DNA of 64,000 bases from Ligula intestinalis (GCA_036362985.1 JAYGXS010000004.1:36495034-36559033); one strand, 5' to 3'. Counted from the first letter of the stretch, positions 1 to 12,611 are shown. Translations and numbers: made by a program. The notes: generated by a model from the sequence alone, not told the origin.

Positions 1-25
1 ACGCGTATTTTCTTATCCGTTCCAG

Positions 26-206
26 GCCATAATTTCCACATATTTCCCAAAATTTTGCATCAAATCATATCTAAGTATCTTGTGGACGAATTCAAGCTGT
101 CCATTGTGCAAGGATTCTGGGACAGGGACGCATGGGGCCCGCCTTTTGTTCAAACAGTTAATGGTGGTGCTGAAGTTTGGGCATTGTTTTCACCGAAAGC
201 TTTCGA
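26..206 (+). CDS. PIGT: PIGT exon a (internal, first in window)
   Basis: The acceptor is ttccag at 20-25, and the exon starts with two bases of a split codon. It encodes HNFHIFPKILHQIISKY and then QGFWDRDAWGPPF, the start of the conserved luminal domain. The donor gtaaaa at 207 ends it inside a codon (GA|C). Without this splice the frame hits TAA three bases later. Confidence 0.88.
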
Positions 207-3200
207 GTAAAAGCCTATTTTATCGTAACCAAATTCCTCAGCATTGGAAAATCGTGGTCTTTTTTCTTGGAAGCGCTCTCAGGCCAATTTTGTGCCTCAT
301 TAAGCCACTTGGGTTTATATAAGAATTCTTTTTCTCTCCAATGGTCACATCGACCGTCCGGGTTGTCCAAAAATTTTACTTCAGAAAATCTTGCAAAATA
401 CTTTCGCTATGGACAGTTGCCGCATGAGGAACTATGTACGGAGAACTTCACTCCGTGGGCCAAGCTCCTTCCGTGTAAAAAGCTGATGGGACTTGCTAGT
501 CTCCTCAAACCAAAGTCAATATTTAGAGCACGATATAACTCACTGAACATTGAATTACGCCGTGTGTGCTCCGTAAGTTTTTTTATACTATATTTACTCT
601 GAAGGCTCCGGACTGTCAGCATCTCTCAGTAGAACTGCGTCAATCACTCTCGATCGTTTTCGACAGGAGATACCTATATGCTGATTTAGGAGGTACGTAT
701 CCTTTCCCTTCGAAACTTATTATTTCCAGTTGACTACTCAGAATCATAAATTGCATAATCAGGATTAGTCCTTGAGTGTTAAGCTTTTACATCTTCTCAA
801 CCATCTCCATCTCTGGTGGCGTTATAATAATTTTCAGCTGGATATTCTCATTTGCCTCTTCTCTTGGCCGCGTACAGTAATTTTGGTTTCCTAAATTCAA
901 GGTCTCCATGATATCCTTAGCCTTATTGTGAGGTCTTGAAATTTGAGTTGATGATGAACAGTCTTATTCTACGAAATATGCATTCGAATTGCAAGTAGAT
1001 TACTCTATGCTACCATTTTCACCGAAAGACTTCCGTTTTCTGATTTGAGACTTATTTTCCACCTGGATACTTTGTGGGTGATGTTATCTCTACACGCTGT
1101 CATTGTGCAACTTTATTTCGAGTACAAGGTGAATATAAATCAAGTTCTTAGATGATTGACACACTTAGCTAGACTGTGTATACCTTAGATTAGTGCATGG
1201 GTTCTCCTTTTATGACTTATTCTTCGAATTATTATTTTCATAATTAAAAGTGAATATGCATAAATCCGTACATATCACAAAAAACTTTGCGGAAATTAGT
1301 TACTTTATTGTTTCCCTTATGCAAAGTGGTCATCGCCGAGGCTTTTTACAAGATGTCGGCAAGCCAATCTATGAACAGTAAACAAGACTATGTTACATCA
1401 GGAAATTGTCTCCGTTGGCTGACAGCATCCAAGAGTACTAAACTCGGATCGGACGGTTAGTCTTAATGTATCACATTGGATGAAGACATAGTTCCGTTAA
1501 TTACGCTTGATGAATAGGCCGTTTATCAGCGAAACGAATGATGATGTGTAACGAAATAATGGAATGACGACGAAGTTTCGTAGGCCCAATGCCACATGGT
1601 GAAAACTAACCACACTTGTGTAAATGATCAGCACTATATGCAGTACGTTCAGCCCTTGCATGGACCTATTTGCCTGTCTTTGTGCATATATGGAAACTCA
1701 GTAAAGCAGCACAATCCTCGTCTCTTGCACCGCTTTTCCATACTCGTGCTCAGAAATGCAGTCTACTCACGAACATATTTGGTTAAACGCTTATGCGGAT
1801 AAATTATTAGTCAAATATTCGACATTACAGCTTTAACCACTTTTCGATGCAGCTTGCCCAGCGCTTTATGGCGGAAAAATCCATATGTGAGAATTTGTAG
1901 ATCGCATCTTTTAAGGGCCCGACTTTTTGCCGAAGTCGGGTTATGCAGCGTGGCGGACCAGTACCTTTACAGCATGCGCAGACAGACACTTTAAGACTAC
2001 ACAACCTACTGTACCAAATGCCATCAACGACTGGTTAACAGGCTCGGACCCTCGACAGGTGTAATAGGAAAGACATGGCCTATATTGAGAGACGACTCAT
2101 CCCGATGACAATCAGTGTGCGGGCCACCATAAAAAAATCTGCCAAGCTTGAACCTACCAGCATGCACTATCATTCGGCTTTTGAAGGTTACCAACTGACA
2201 GAGTAAATAAATCCTACTCAAGACAGCGGATCTGTCTACAACGCCTTCTCAAAGCAGCCTTTGTAGTTCTCGTCTACGTGAGATCCGATGCATCTATCGG
2301 ATTGAGTTCTGACACATTCAGGTCATGCGCGGCACGGCATGAGACAGTGGTAGATATCGTCTATTGTGATTGTAGAACCATCCACCTCACCCATAATTTC
2401 CTCTCCCCATTCGTCACTTTTGCACGTCTTCTCATCCTGTTCCATTATCGTTGAATGTTCTGTCAACGCCCGTGGGCAAGTCGCATGACAAGCCCGGATC
2501 GAGAGGCTTCTCAAGCTTGTCTTTTATGGCTACCTCGTTAACTAGTGTTTACTATTTTGAAACTTTGTATTTCTGTTTGAACCTTATTAGCCCCCTGGTC
2601 TCTGGCAGCACTGCTTGGCGGAAGAATAACAGAGGCGTGCCCAGTTGCCTCACGCAGTCAAATAGTTGTGTTACAGTCACGGCCAAGACTCACTCTGTCA
2701 CCGGCTCCTCTCCCGATCGACTCTACCGTTTGGGATCCGCGCAGGGTATTTGCTGTCTATGACAGCCACAAGGTGGCCAACTCTCTCATCATAACAACCC
2801 TGAAAAGTTCAGACCAGCGAGCCAAAGAACTAACCACGCCGGTATCTTTGATGAAGTACGCTACCGGAAAGGGTGACATCGGCGGTGGCGTGCGTATTGT
2901 CCTACGCAATAGAATGGATGTTCCTGTGAAGGCAGTGCTCTTTGATAGCGCACCTTGGTACACAGAGATTTATTACAGTAGCCTGAAGGCAACCTGTCAG
3001 GACGCAGCTGGAAAGCCGATGGACCCTTGTTCTCTTGGTACGCTTATTTAGACACTTCTTTCTGTTCTCTAGCATACCGTCCTCCCTTGTTAGTTAGAGC
3101 CATTCTCATTTCAGGAAGTCCTACTTTGGGCCTAGTTAGTTTTCATCTGGACAAACCCACACTTTGGGACTATTTTATGCGTCCCTGGGGGAGTTGCCTG

Positions 3201-5461
3201 CCTGTCATCCCGACCAGATAAAGCACATATACCCTTAGCAAATATCCGAGACAAGCCTCTTCTAAGCAGCTTTAAGACTAATGGATAGTTTTTAAACTTG
3301 TATGGTACACTTACCGACCACTGGACGCTATTGGACTTTATATATTTTGCTTGTGAGATTTGTGCCGCGGTTATATTACTTTTGCGAAATTCACTAACTC
3401 GGTAACGGATTAGATTGACCGATGCAAACTATTTATACCTTTGTCGATCAGGGCGTTAGCATATTTCTTATCGTATAACAGGCCTGGGTGAACACAGTAT
3501 ATCTGTGCTTTAAAGAGAGCTTACTTGTCCCAAGGCAGGGCCTATTTTATTTTTTAATCCACAATTCGCATACCAAATTTCCTCTCACGGTCCTATTAAA
3601 CGTAATCACGCATGTTTTTTTATTGGTAGCCGACTTTCCGGTATGTGCAGCGCGCGGCTTTCCAATAACAACCACGCAAAGTAGCCTACTTATGCGAACT
3701 AGGTGCACGTCTGCCTGTATGAGCTTCTCCGTACCATATTTCTTTCATAACTATGGCCAGTTGACGCTGGGTTCGTGTATCTTCAGCTCTGAAAAGCTAA
3801 CTCACGTATCCTCACAAGTAGGCTCATCGAATGTGTACTTATTAAATTCGGTGTAATCAAGTTCGTGTGACTTTCTCGATCGAAATTTCATAAGGTGGCT
3901 ATTAATTTTGATGCATTGATCCTTCCGTCTGCCCTTGCAGATCTAGCTACACTGCATTGACATTTATAAGGCAGCGGTTACGTGATTAACTTGTCATAGC
4001 TCGTAACTGGAATTTCATTCACAGATTTCGACATCTTCAGCCCATAACCCACCGCCAGTCCCTTAACTGCTGATTGTGTCTGCTTGTGCATATTCATTTT
4101 AGACCGTGTCACATTTCGACCTAGCGTGGTGCGTAAACGCATGGCTGTCCTGGAGGTGCTGCTGACTCTGCCCGCTAATTCCCTTCTTACCGTCTCCTAC
4201 AATTTTAAGAAGATCCTGATGCGCTGGAACGAGTATCCGCCTGATGCTAATCATGGCGTCTACCTTCCCGCAGCCAGTGTAGCCTTTCAGCTCTCGGTGG
4301 AGAGGTCTAAACGGTTGCATCAACAGCAAAAACAGGTGGATTGGGAAGTTGCCTTGCCAATGTGGGCCGGTACATATGCAGACTTCTTGTACGTTCATCG
4401 TTTGATTCCAGTTGATTTTTTTCACATCAACGGTTCCGCAATTTAGACTGGATTGATCTTTCGTAATTGCTGGTTTATTTACATTCACTGGGCGACCCGT
4501 GTAGACTAGCCGGTAATGAAAAGGATCGGATGGCCTTGCAGTTATACAGTAGTCGCCGGCTATTAAGCCCACCTCGGGCCCAGACCAAATTGGGCTTATT
4601 AACAGTGGGCTTAATACAGTAGTCGCCGTTTATTAAGCCCACATCGGGCATAAACCAAATTGAGCTTAATAAGCGGCTGGGCTTATTAACCGTGGGCTTA
4701 ATAGCCGGCGACTACTGTATAAAGAATGGCTAATCCACCGCCTTTCTTCGTGCATGCAGACATTCGGGTACTCTGGGTTAGAAAGGCTGCCAATAATTAA
4801 GTTTTTCTCTTCCTAATAAGTAGTCCTCGTATATTCCACGACCAGATAGTCGGATGCTGCCGCTGTTGTTGTTTTGATCTGCGATTTTATATCGCTGAAC
4901 TGTAGGCCAGTTTTGCTTGGTTTTCCTGTATCAGTGTTGCAACTCTAGCATAGGAGAACTATTCGCAAACTACAACACAGACTTAGATGCAACTGGTGGT
5001 CATTTTCTTTTCCTTAGACCCATGCTGAAATTCCGGACGTGTCGGCATTTCCGGGCCAAATTATTTTCTTCTACTTTATCATCTTTACTTGTTCATTTCG
5101 CTGTTCTTTTTTGCCGTTCAGCTCACTCAACCATTCCGGTGTTCTGAGCACCGCTGATGGTCAGAACCGAAGAGTGGGCGATGGTCTTGTGCGTCTCTAC
5201 TCGGAGCCGGTGCTGGTGCGCCTGCCGGTACCTGACTTCAGCATGCCCTTCAACGCCCTCTGTCTAGTCTGCTCAATCGTGGCCGTCGTCTTCGGTAGCG
5301 GACATAAGGCTACCACCAATGCCATGATGCCCGTGGTTAGCGTAGACGGGGAAGAAGTGGACCGTCCGCCTCTCTTCCGCTTCCTGGCTGCTATCAGACG
5401 CCGTCTTCTAGCCCGTTTTAGCTCCCGAAAAGACCCACAGCAGCATGTTAAATCCGAGTAG
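26..5461 (+). CDS. PIGT: PIGT, GPI transamidase subunit (3' part of gene, 6 exons)
   Basis: PIG-T is a subunit of the ER GPI transamidase (with PIGK, GPAA1, PIGS and PIGU), which attaches GPI anchors to proteins. Exons: 26-206, 242-572, 605-692, 2591-3037, 4103-4361, 5122-5461. They join in one frame to about 547 codons ending in TAG. Family blocks seen in order include QIISKY, QGFWDR..WGPPF, GKSW, SGQFCASL, CTENFTPWAKLLPC, VELRQSLSIVFD, TEACPVAS, VFAVYD, APWYTEIYYSSL, LPANSLL, DWEVALP and LYSEPVLV..PVPDFSMP. A hydrophobic segment (ALCLVCSIVAVVFGS) followed by an arginine-rich tail fits the family's C-terminal membrane anchor. The N-terminal signal-peptide region lies before the window. The 4361/5122 junction is the weakest call. 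Identification comes from remembered family sequence, not a search. Confidence 0.93.
242..572 (+). CDS. PIGT: PIGT exon b
   Basis: It follows a 35-nt intron (207-241). Reading through the junction restores FSPKAFD-IGKSW and then SGQFCASL, matching the family. The exon carries the cysteine-containing CTENFTPWAKLLPC block of the luminal domain. It ends at a clean gtaagt donor in phase 0. Confidence 0.9.
605..692 (+). CDS. PIGT: PIGT exon c
   Basis: It follows a 32-nt intron (573-604). It encodes APDCQHLSVELRQSLSIVFD, which matches the conserved ELRQ-LS-VFD block. It ends with one leftover base before gtacgt and joins exon 2591 to give DLGAPWSL. Confidence 0.87.
2591..3037 (+). CDS. PIGT: PIGT exon d
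   Basis: The acceptor is ttattag and the first two bases complete a split Ala codon. The exon encodes PWSLAALLGG, TEACPVASRSQIVVLQ, VFAVYDSHKVANSL, YATGKGDIGGGVRIVLRN and SAPWYTEIYYSSLKATC, the central family blocks. The donor is gtacgc at 3038, phase 1. Confidence 0.9.
4103..4361 (+). CDS. PIGT: PIGT exon e (donor uncertain)
   Basis: The acceptor is attttag at 4096-4102. The exon encodes LEVLLTLPANSLLTVSYNF and WNEYPPDANHGVYLPAASV, the conserved leucine-rich and EYPPD-N-G blocks. The end at 4361 (weak donor gtgggc) was chosen because it is the only nearby GT in phase 2, as exon 5122 requires. A stronger-looking gtacat at 4370 is out of phase, so a tiny missed exon is possible. Confidence 0.75.
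4543..4721. mobile_element. MITE with 30-bp perfect terminal inverted repeats
   Basis: Positions 4543-4572 and 4692-4721 are exact reverse complements. Both ends read TATACAGTAGTCGCC inward, which fits a Tc1/mariner-like element with a TA target duplication. The interior repeats the motif tattaagccc / gggcttaata several times, and the left half (from 4545) is partly duplicated at about 4614-4670. It has no coding capacity and lies in a PIGT intron. Assignment to Tc1/mariner is inference. Confidence 0.85.
5122..5461 (+). CDS. PIGT: PIGT last exon
   Basis: A strong pyrimidine-rich acceptor (ttgccgttcag) precedes it. It encodes GLVRLYSEPVLVRLPVPDF, then SMPFNALCLVCSIVAVVFGS (transmembrane anchor), an acidic and basic tail and TAG at 5459-5461. 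The tail is arginine-rich (RRRLLARFSSRK), as in the family. Confidence 0.92.
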
Positions 5462-7284
5462 ACGAGAGCACTGTTTTGGCAGATTTTCAGCTCGAATTTG
5501 TGCAACCCCTCGAACGATTGCGCGACACTTTGCCGCACTGACAGTTGCCCTTGCTACCACGCGTTTGTTTTATAGCGCCCAGTGTGATATTTTAGTCGTT
5601 TTTTCTTATAGTTCTTGTGGTAATACTCTTTTTTATTGAAATAAGTTGTTTGTACGTACCATAGCTTTTTCGGGTGCCACAACTTGCATACATCACATCT
5701 TCTGTTGATTCCTTGTCCACTATGGAAGACTAAGCACTGATGCTCTAGGTCGCTTGTTCAATTTCCTCCGCATTGAGAAGAAGCTGATGTGATCGCTGGG
5801 ACAAGCAATTCATTCGCTTGACGTTTCGGATTCCCTCGCGAATCTACTCCTCGGAGATAGTAGCAGAAACGAGTAATTTATGCACAGGGAGTTGCTGTAT
5901 TTATAGTATAGAGTTCTTATGCCGCTGCATGCCTCTGAAAATTAAGGGCTTTCCTCTATCGAGGATAGTTTCTCGCTTATGTGCTAATTGCTTGATAGTT
6001 GACGTGCAGGTCGTGATCTGCTCAAATTTAATCTCCCGTGGTGGACTTCGATGTGATGCTTGTTCGACCATCTGGCTCCCTGGCACTGGCCTTAGACCAC
6101 GCGTTGACCTATACGTTCCCCGAGTGGCGTATTCTTTTGACTAAATTGAGCATCAGCACCGGATATGGATTGGGTAGGTCATTGCACTTGTTTGTGGACT
6201 GGGGGCGTAAATCAAAACACAATTACCTCGCGACTCACACGATTGTCACCTCTCGCAATAATATTTGCCGCATTACACTTGAATATGTGGCCAGATCACG
6301 ACCCGCATGCCGGCCATCAAGCAGTTAGTGCACAAGTGGGCAAGTCTCCTCGGTAGAGGGAGCCGTTTCTTGTCATAGGTACGCAGTATCACAACGAATG
6401 TATCCTATAAATACTGAAACTTCGTATATGCATTATCCGTCTCTGAGGCTGGCTCCGAGAGAGAATCCTAAACGTCAAGCGAATGAAGTTGTCGTCCCAG
6501 CGATCGCATCTACTTCGTATCAGTTACTTCCTGGTCGTCTCCTTTTATTTGGGGATACAAAACGGGAATGTCTTCGACTCAGCGGCTTTCATCATGAGAG
6601 AACTCAGTTGGTTGTGTCTTCTTAAGTAGGTATCATCCTCCTAGACCCTGTCCAGCTGCTTGGTTGTGCACCAACTGTCGCCTTATTTTTGGTGCCTGCA
6701 TTTGAGTCAACAAATAACACAAAGGACATAATTGACTAAATTGGCGATTACCGTACTGTCTTTCATCGGAAGGACGTTCTAAGTCGAATTTCGAAAGTTT
6801 TGCTTAAAAATAGTATGCCATGGAGTTGTGTGCTGTCGCGTTTAGAGTCATTATATCATGCTATCAACTGTTGTAGTGTTCACTGCTGTACATTAGAACT
6901 TGAGATTTTTCTGTGAGAAAAGGTGTAGCAATGCAAGTTACGTAGTCCTATCAGACGATTTGACGTTTACATCCAGTCTGAAATAGTACATGCGAAGCCG
7001 GACGCGGAGCTTGTTACTCCTTCATCTTTGCGTATTGTTGGGATGAAGATAGTCGGGCCTTAAGAATTGTACTGTGGGTTTAAATTCTTATCCGACGCCA
7101 TTCTCTAAGGCCTAAATTAAACTTGAGTGTCTGTCCTAAGTGCGATGTATGACGAAAAAGATGCAAGGGAGATTTGTGGATTGTTCACTTTTAGCTCATT
7201 GACGCCCTCGATTGCGCGGTGGTGGTCGTTGGAACAGGTGGAAGTAGACACTTGTAGATGAGCTGATGAATTTCAATCAACGTC
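5462..7284. other. Intergenic: PIGT 3' flank, no gene recognised
   Basis: This should include the PIGT 3' UTR. I see no convincing AATAAA close to the stop. The open frames here are short and match nothing I recognise. Confidence 0.5.
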
Positions 7285-8102
7285 GCTGATCTTCCAACAC
7301 CACAGACCAAAATTGTAAGCATGGTATCTTCATCGCCATGGAACGGGATCAGGCGCTCATGTTCAACGAACGTGTCAAAATCGTCTTCCCGGACATACAG
7401 TTTAAGCTTAAGGAGGAAGAAAACAATCAGCTGGCCTTCCGTGGCGTATTCGTCTGCTGCAAAGATTATAGTAGCCTAAAGACCAGAATGTTCAGGAAAC
7501 CGACAAACAGGATGCAAGTACTGAATTACAATAGCAACCACTCAATTAGCCGCAAACGCAGTTGCGTAAGGACGCTCTATCGGCATTTTGAGACTCCCTG
7601 CAGTGAACCAGAAGATACAATTTCCTAGATAAAATACCTTTGACGGGTGTTCAGAGAAAATGGCTACCCGCGCAACTTTGTCAACCGGTGCATGCGCAAA
7701 AGAGATGACCAACAAAGTTGCACGGACCCCAGAATTTGGCGAGCGATCCCGTACGTTTAAAACGTATCGGAGGCTGTCGGCCGCCTTCTCGCACCACTTT
7801 GAGTTGGAGCCGCACACAGGCTGGAAGCAACCATAGGGAGTCAGCTCATGAAACCGAAAGACTCAGTGCCACTGCAAGAAATATCTGGAGTCGTCTACTG
7901 GATCTGGTGCAGTTGCGGACAAGGCAACTTTGTCGGAGAAACTGACACGCTTCTCAAGACGCAACTTGCCGAACACGCGGTAGCAGTGTGGCGAAATTAT
8001 GTCAATTTTTATGTTGCGGCTCATTCGCCGAAACCCGGTCACACATTCAAACTTGATGAGGCCGAAATTCTCGTAAGAGGTGACAACAGAGTAAGCCGAT
8101 AA
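7285..8102 (+). mobile_element. Decayed Penelope-like element (RT end plus GIY-YIG)
   Basis: Remnants appear in PLE order but in several frames: HHRPK before the RT active-site region, FPDIQFKLKEEENNQLAF, then SISRKRSCVRTLYRHFE (counterpart of the HKRSCVRTLY block in the copies at 42-45 kb). Next come VVYWIWCSCGQGNFVGET (GIY-YIG core with the cysteine pair) and HSPKPGHTFKLDEAEILVRG. The intact-copy order at 44808-45590 confirms orientation. Frameshifts and stops make it inactive. It is an old insertion with no visible hammerhead downstream. Confidence 0.8.
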
Positions 8103-11100
8103 TTACTTGAGTCATGGTTCACAGGCCCCCAATCCATCAGCAAGTGCAACGATTTGCCCAATCCATATTAGGTGCTGAGGCTAAATTAGGCAAAAATGCA
8201 AGTCGCCGCTTATGGTACGGACAGGCCTACGCAAACACCACAGGACCAAATGGCCGAGCAGTTATGACACCCCATTCCACCACGCGTGATGAAAGTTCAA
8301 CAGGTGAGAGCCCGCATGACCTCCAACAAACTATCCACGTACAAGAAGACAATTTACGTTATTTTTTTCTGTATTTTCGCAGCAATGACTGCGTGCTATA
8401 AATACTACAAACCCTGTGAATATATTACCCGTTTCTGCCACTGCTCTTTGACTGTGTTTCTGATGACGAATCCGAGACGGATCTTGAAATGTCAGGCGAA
8501 TAAAAGTATTGTCTTAGGGATCGAGTCGTCTTCTTCTACTTAATTACTTCCTGGGACTCGTATGTTCGCTTGTATTGGCGAAGCTTGGCTCAGTTCCATT
8601 GTCTTACAGACATTCACAGTGATAGGCAAAGACCACGAGACTAGCGGTATTTTTATAACGTCATGCACTTTCCTTATCGCTTATTCAACTGCATGTGAGT
8701 ATTTAATATTCACAGTAATCTCGTGAACCTGCCTTAGAAATTGGGATAATGAATGACTACTTCCATTACTTCTGGCGTTCAGCTTCTTCAAAATACTTTT
8801 GTAATATGATATAAATGTTTCGTAAGCGAGTTCTCGTAAGGCTAATTAAGGAATTCTATCCGACCCAGGTGATTTGGAGGTCTTCAGTTGGACAAATTTG
8901 GCCCTGGCTATGGCCAATTGATACTTCAGATCCTCTATTTTTAAGGATGGTAATGAGGAGGAGGGGTAGGTTGTGGAGACATTGCTTGCCGAGTGGATGG
9001 AACAGCAGCAAAAAATTAGGTTCTCGAACGAAGAAGGACTGAAATAAAGGGAAAAAGGGCTGCTTTAACCTGGTCGTCGGCCTCCAATTTCCCTTCTGGA
9101 TATCTAAGGGAAGAATTTGGTTCCCGAGCTCTCTAAGTACTCCAAACGTAAGCATAAAGTATTTCGGGGTTGTTCAAGCGCACTTCATAGTGTGTTCATT
9201 TCATACTTCCTTCACAGTTTAGTAGCTTCACATTTGCAACTGTTACGTTACTGCTTATATTTCCGTAAATGTTTATCGGGACTGGTTAGTCTGTGACGCC
9301 TCCAACGCGAATGTTTCGTTTTTTACAGAGGCCCCCAAATTTTAGTTTATCGAATTTCGGTGGGTTATTGTTGTCTTCCTTCTGAGAGGACAGTTGAGAT
9401 AGACAATCATTTTCAGTACCGAACTAAAAGTCCTCCAGTGGCCAGTTGTTCTACCATTCAGTTGTGTTTCCCATAATACTTCTGACATTTCCCTTCGACA
9501 TTTTGAAGCAACAGTAAACAATCTTTGGGAAGAAGCAGTGATGAAAACTCATACGATGAAATCGGGGACAGAATTCAGCGAGTCCCCAATTTCACAAAAG
9601 TCGTAGAATAAAAAATGTCTTCCCTACTGAACGAACAAATAGATTGATAGGATTCGTATAATAGCGTAATATAGGACAATGACGTAGATGGGAACGTTTT
9701 AGGGTTCGAAACGCTGGTTCTTATTAGAAAGGTCATTTAACAGCTAGGGTTACTGTTGAGCACATATTCACAATCAGACTGGCTACAGGATCAACCATCA
9801 TGAAGGCAAGACAGGAGGTGCTCATCGCGGATATCAGGGTAGAAACGATGAGGGAACTGAGATGCAGACTTGCGGACTGCAGAGTCCACTGACATGTTAG
9901 TGAAAACAGAAGATTCCGTCATTATCCTCAGGGTTGGGAAAGTGGAGCAACTCATCAAGTTTTTTCAACCTTTCACAATGATGAATTAAATGTGTAGAGG
10001 ACTTAAATACCTGCGAAGATTCACATTACAGAGGGCAATATGAGCATATTTGGAAAACAATTAATCTCAAAGGTACAGCCTCAACTACCAAAAGTCCAAA
10101 AGTGGCGTGTTCCGGACGGAAATGCAGAATAAGCACTTCAAACCTACCGAAGATAAATGACTGCGTAAGTTGGTTTGGAAAACGTCTGATGTATACAACA
10201 ACCTAATTTTGAGTGGAAGTATATTTGAAGTATATTTGCAAACAACAAACGAGATCGGTTAGATGTGGAGTCTAGGGGTGGTGACATGGTCATGGAGGAA
10301 CTAAGAGTGGCATAGTTTACAGTGTAAAGGTAAAAGAGACTTGACCTAGGCGTACGATGACATACCACTTAGGACCTGACGTCAGAATGAGCAACAGATT
10401 ACTGAAAGTGGAGTGACCCACATTAACAAAATTTTGATATTTTTTACGTAAGTACATCAAATTAGAATGTAAAAGTTGTCACGTGAAAAATAGAACGCAT
10501 CATGAGAATATTCGATAAAAAAGGCATTTTTGCAGCCACTTCCGTCTTCATTTGATCACACTCCCTAGGCGGACCCAAGTAGGAACAATGCGGCACAGAA
10601 ATATTATATGTGGACAATCAGCACAAATCTGAGCAAGCGATGCGCAAGTCGACGCTTCGTATTGTTTGCCCAGCTCAGTGCATTAAAACACGATTACATA
10701 GGTATCCAAGTGTACAACAACAATTGAAGAACGAAATTGGAAGTATTCATAGCCAAACCTCCACCCCAAGAGGAGGGTTACGTCATTTTGTCAAAACTAA
10801 TGAATATTACTGCAATGTTTGGTCGTGGGGTGGCGTTGGCATGCCCCTTGTGTGGCCTGCTTTATAGAAACAAAAAAGTTAACTACTTCAAAAACGAGAG
10901 TGGCCTGAGTAACCTGCTAAAATTGCGGTTCTTAGTGCCGCTAAATCGACAGTGTGAATTAAGTTATAGGATTATTAGGGTCATGTTGCGCTTTTACTTA
11001 ACTTTTGCAGTCTGTTTGTGACTGATGAAAATAGGAAGTGCTATAAATCATCCTTGTACATATACAATTTTTTTTACAGTAATACCTCTTAAAAGGCCCC

Positions 11101-11150
11101 TCGTATCGGTAAGAGATGCAAAAATACTCACCATACTAACTGCGGAAAAG
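8103..11150. other. Intergenic, AT-rich, no gene recognised
   Basis: Only short open frames occur and none has a recognisable domain. I found no clear repeat boundary. Confidence 0.45.
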
Positions 11151-11159
11151 AAGAATCCG

Positions 11160-11950
11160 CTCACGAATGTCCCCGTTCAAGCAACCGCGGCGAATGATTT
11201 CTAAGGAAGGGCTTGGGCGAGATGTTTAGCGAGCCTTTTGACGAAAAAGAGTTGGGAGACTTTCTCCAGGAAGCCTGCTCAACGCAGACGGGGTAAATAT
11301 AAAATTCCGACACAAACCACTTCTGTGGGCATCTACTCATTTTTAGGCATTTCCGGCAGAAACATTGCCGGAAATGCCTAAAATAACTATCCAATGCTTC
11401 TGCTGGAAATGCCTAAAAATAAGTATGTTAATGAAACATAGTAAACAATATATACATAGTCAGGTGACAAACGGTTGTGTGACTCACATCCTCGCATGAC
11501 AGCTGAAAGGCATTAAATACCAGGGCAGGTGTGCCCTGCATATGATCGGTGTACACATGTGTTCTAATTTACTCCTTTATCTGTTCCTGTGGAGCAGGTT
11601 ACTCTGGCCGCATAAGTCGGCCCATATTCAAACGAATAAAGGGGAACCTTCTGGTGTGACTAAAATAAAACGAAGAAGAGAGCATTAAAAGCGCTATTCT
11701 CGGACACCCTCTTAATTCCGGGAATCTTCTGAACACTCATTAAGTCTTCTGTGTGATGAATAAGGTAGATCCTAGCAATTATAATCCACTAGACTGGCGT
11801 CGGCTAACAAGCGCAGAAGCGACTGCCATCAGGACTTGTGTGTACAGCAGAACTGATTGCAAACCATGCGCCTAGGGTGGCCAACGATCAGTTACGTGCA
11901 TGCATATATCCGTACCTTCCTCGCTTGCATAGTCCTATCTTACGTTAACT
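11160..11950 (+). repeat. Unclassified dispersed repeat, copy 1 (interrupted)
   Basis: Blocks match 57420-57960 in the same order: cttctgtgg/catctactcat, cctgtggagcaggtt, cttaattccgg, then agaagcgactgccatcag and a gatcagttacgtgcatgca block. The 11793-11905 part also matches 54085-54205. It is split by the hairpin-bearing insertion at 11341-about 11570. It has no coding potential and its family is unknown. Confidence 0.6.
11341..11570 (+). mobile_element. SINE-tail-like insertion with perfect hairpin
   Basis: Positions about 11395-11570 are the reverse complement of about 12610-12790, the 3' part of the SINE at 12612-12941. The 5' end is a perfect hairpin: arms 11341-11358 and 11366-11383 (18 bp) around the loop gaaacat, followed by a third partial copy of the arm at about 11400-11417. 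It appears inserted in the repeat that continues on both sides. Confidence 0.6.
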
Positions 11951-12611
11951 GTCTCCCAATATTTTCTCTCCAATCAGTACACGCAACATATATGTACGCA
12001 AAATTTAACAATACTCGGTTGATATTAAATAAGTAAATAAATCTATCCGGTAATCGTAGGAGCACATTCATGGGGAAGCTAAATTGCTGATGAATTGTAG
12101 CAGGAGTAAGCACAAATTTTACAGCGCTCATATAATGCTAAAACATGCAGAATCTGCTACGAAGAAGTGCTAGCAAACAGTGACAATTACTCTGTAGCGA
12201 CCTCTTATTCTAAGCCCTGTTTTGCTTACATGTCTGTGGGACATGACCCAAGTGTCTAGCTTTCTTGCCTACCGGTCCGTGCGCGCTAGACGGTCAAACC
12301 TCTGATTAAGGTCACGGACCTGTCTGGCCAACTGCCAACCACCTCCCTAGGCGAAGTCACAAACGGACAATACAGTGGCGACTGCTTATTCTCAGAACGA
12401 CTCCCAGAACCGACGATCTGCTGTTCGATTGTAGTTGTCTGGACCCGGTGATCTACTTTTCGGACTGCGCCTCTGGACTCCGGCCCATCCATGGTTGGAC
12501 TGCACTTGTCTGGAAGTAACTTGAATATTGCTTCCATTCTACGCTTGTTACACCTAATTAAATTATCACTCACACTCTGGCCTTCCACGCCTTATCATAC
12601 CTGTTAGTTTA

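Noticed and set aside
4099..4572. 157-codon open frame on the minus strand
   Set aside because: Shadow of the PIGT exon at 4103 and its flank; no domain.
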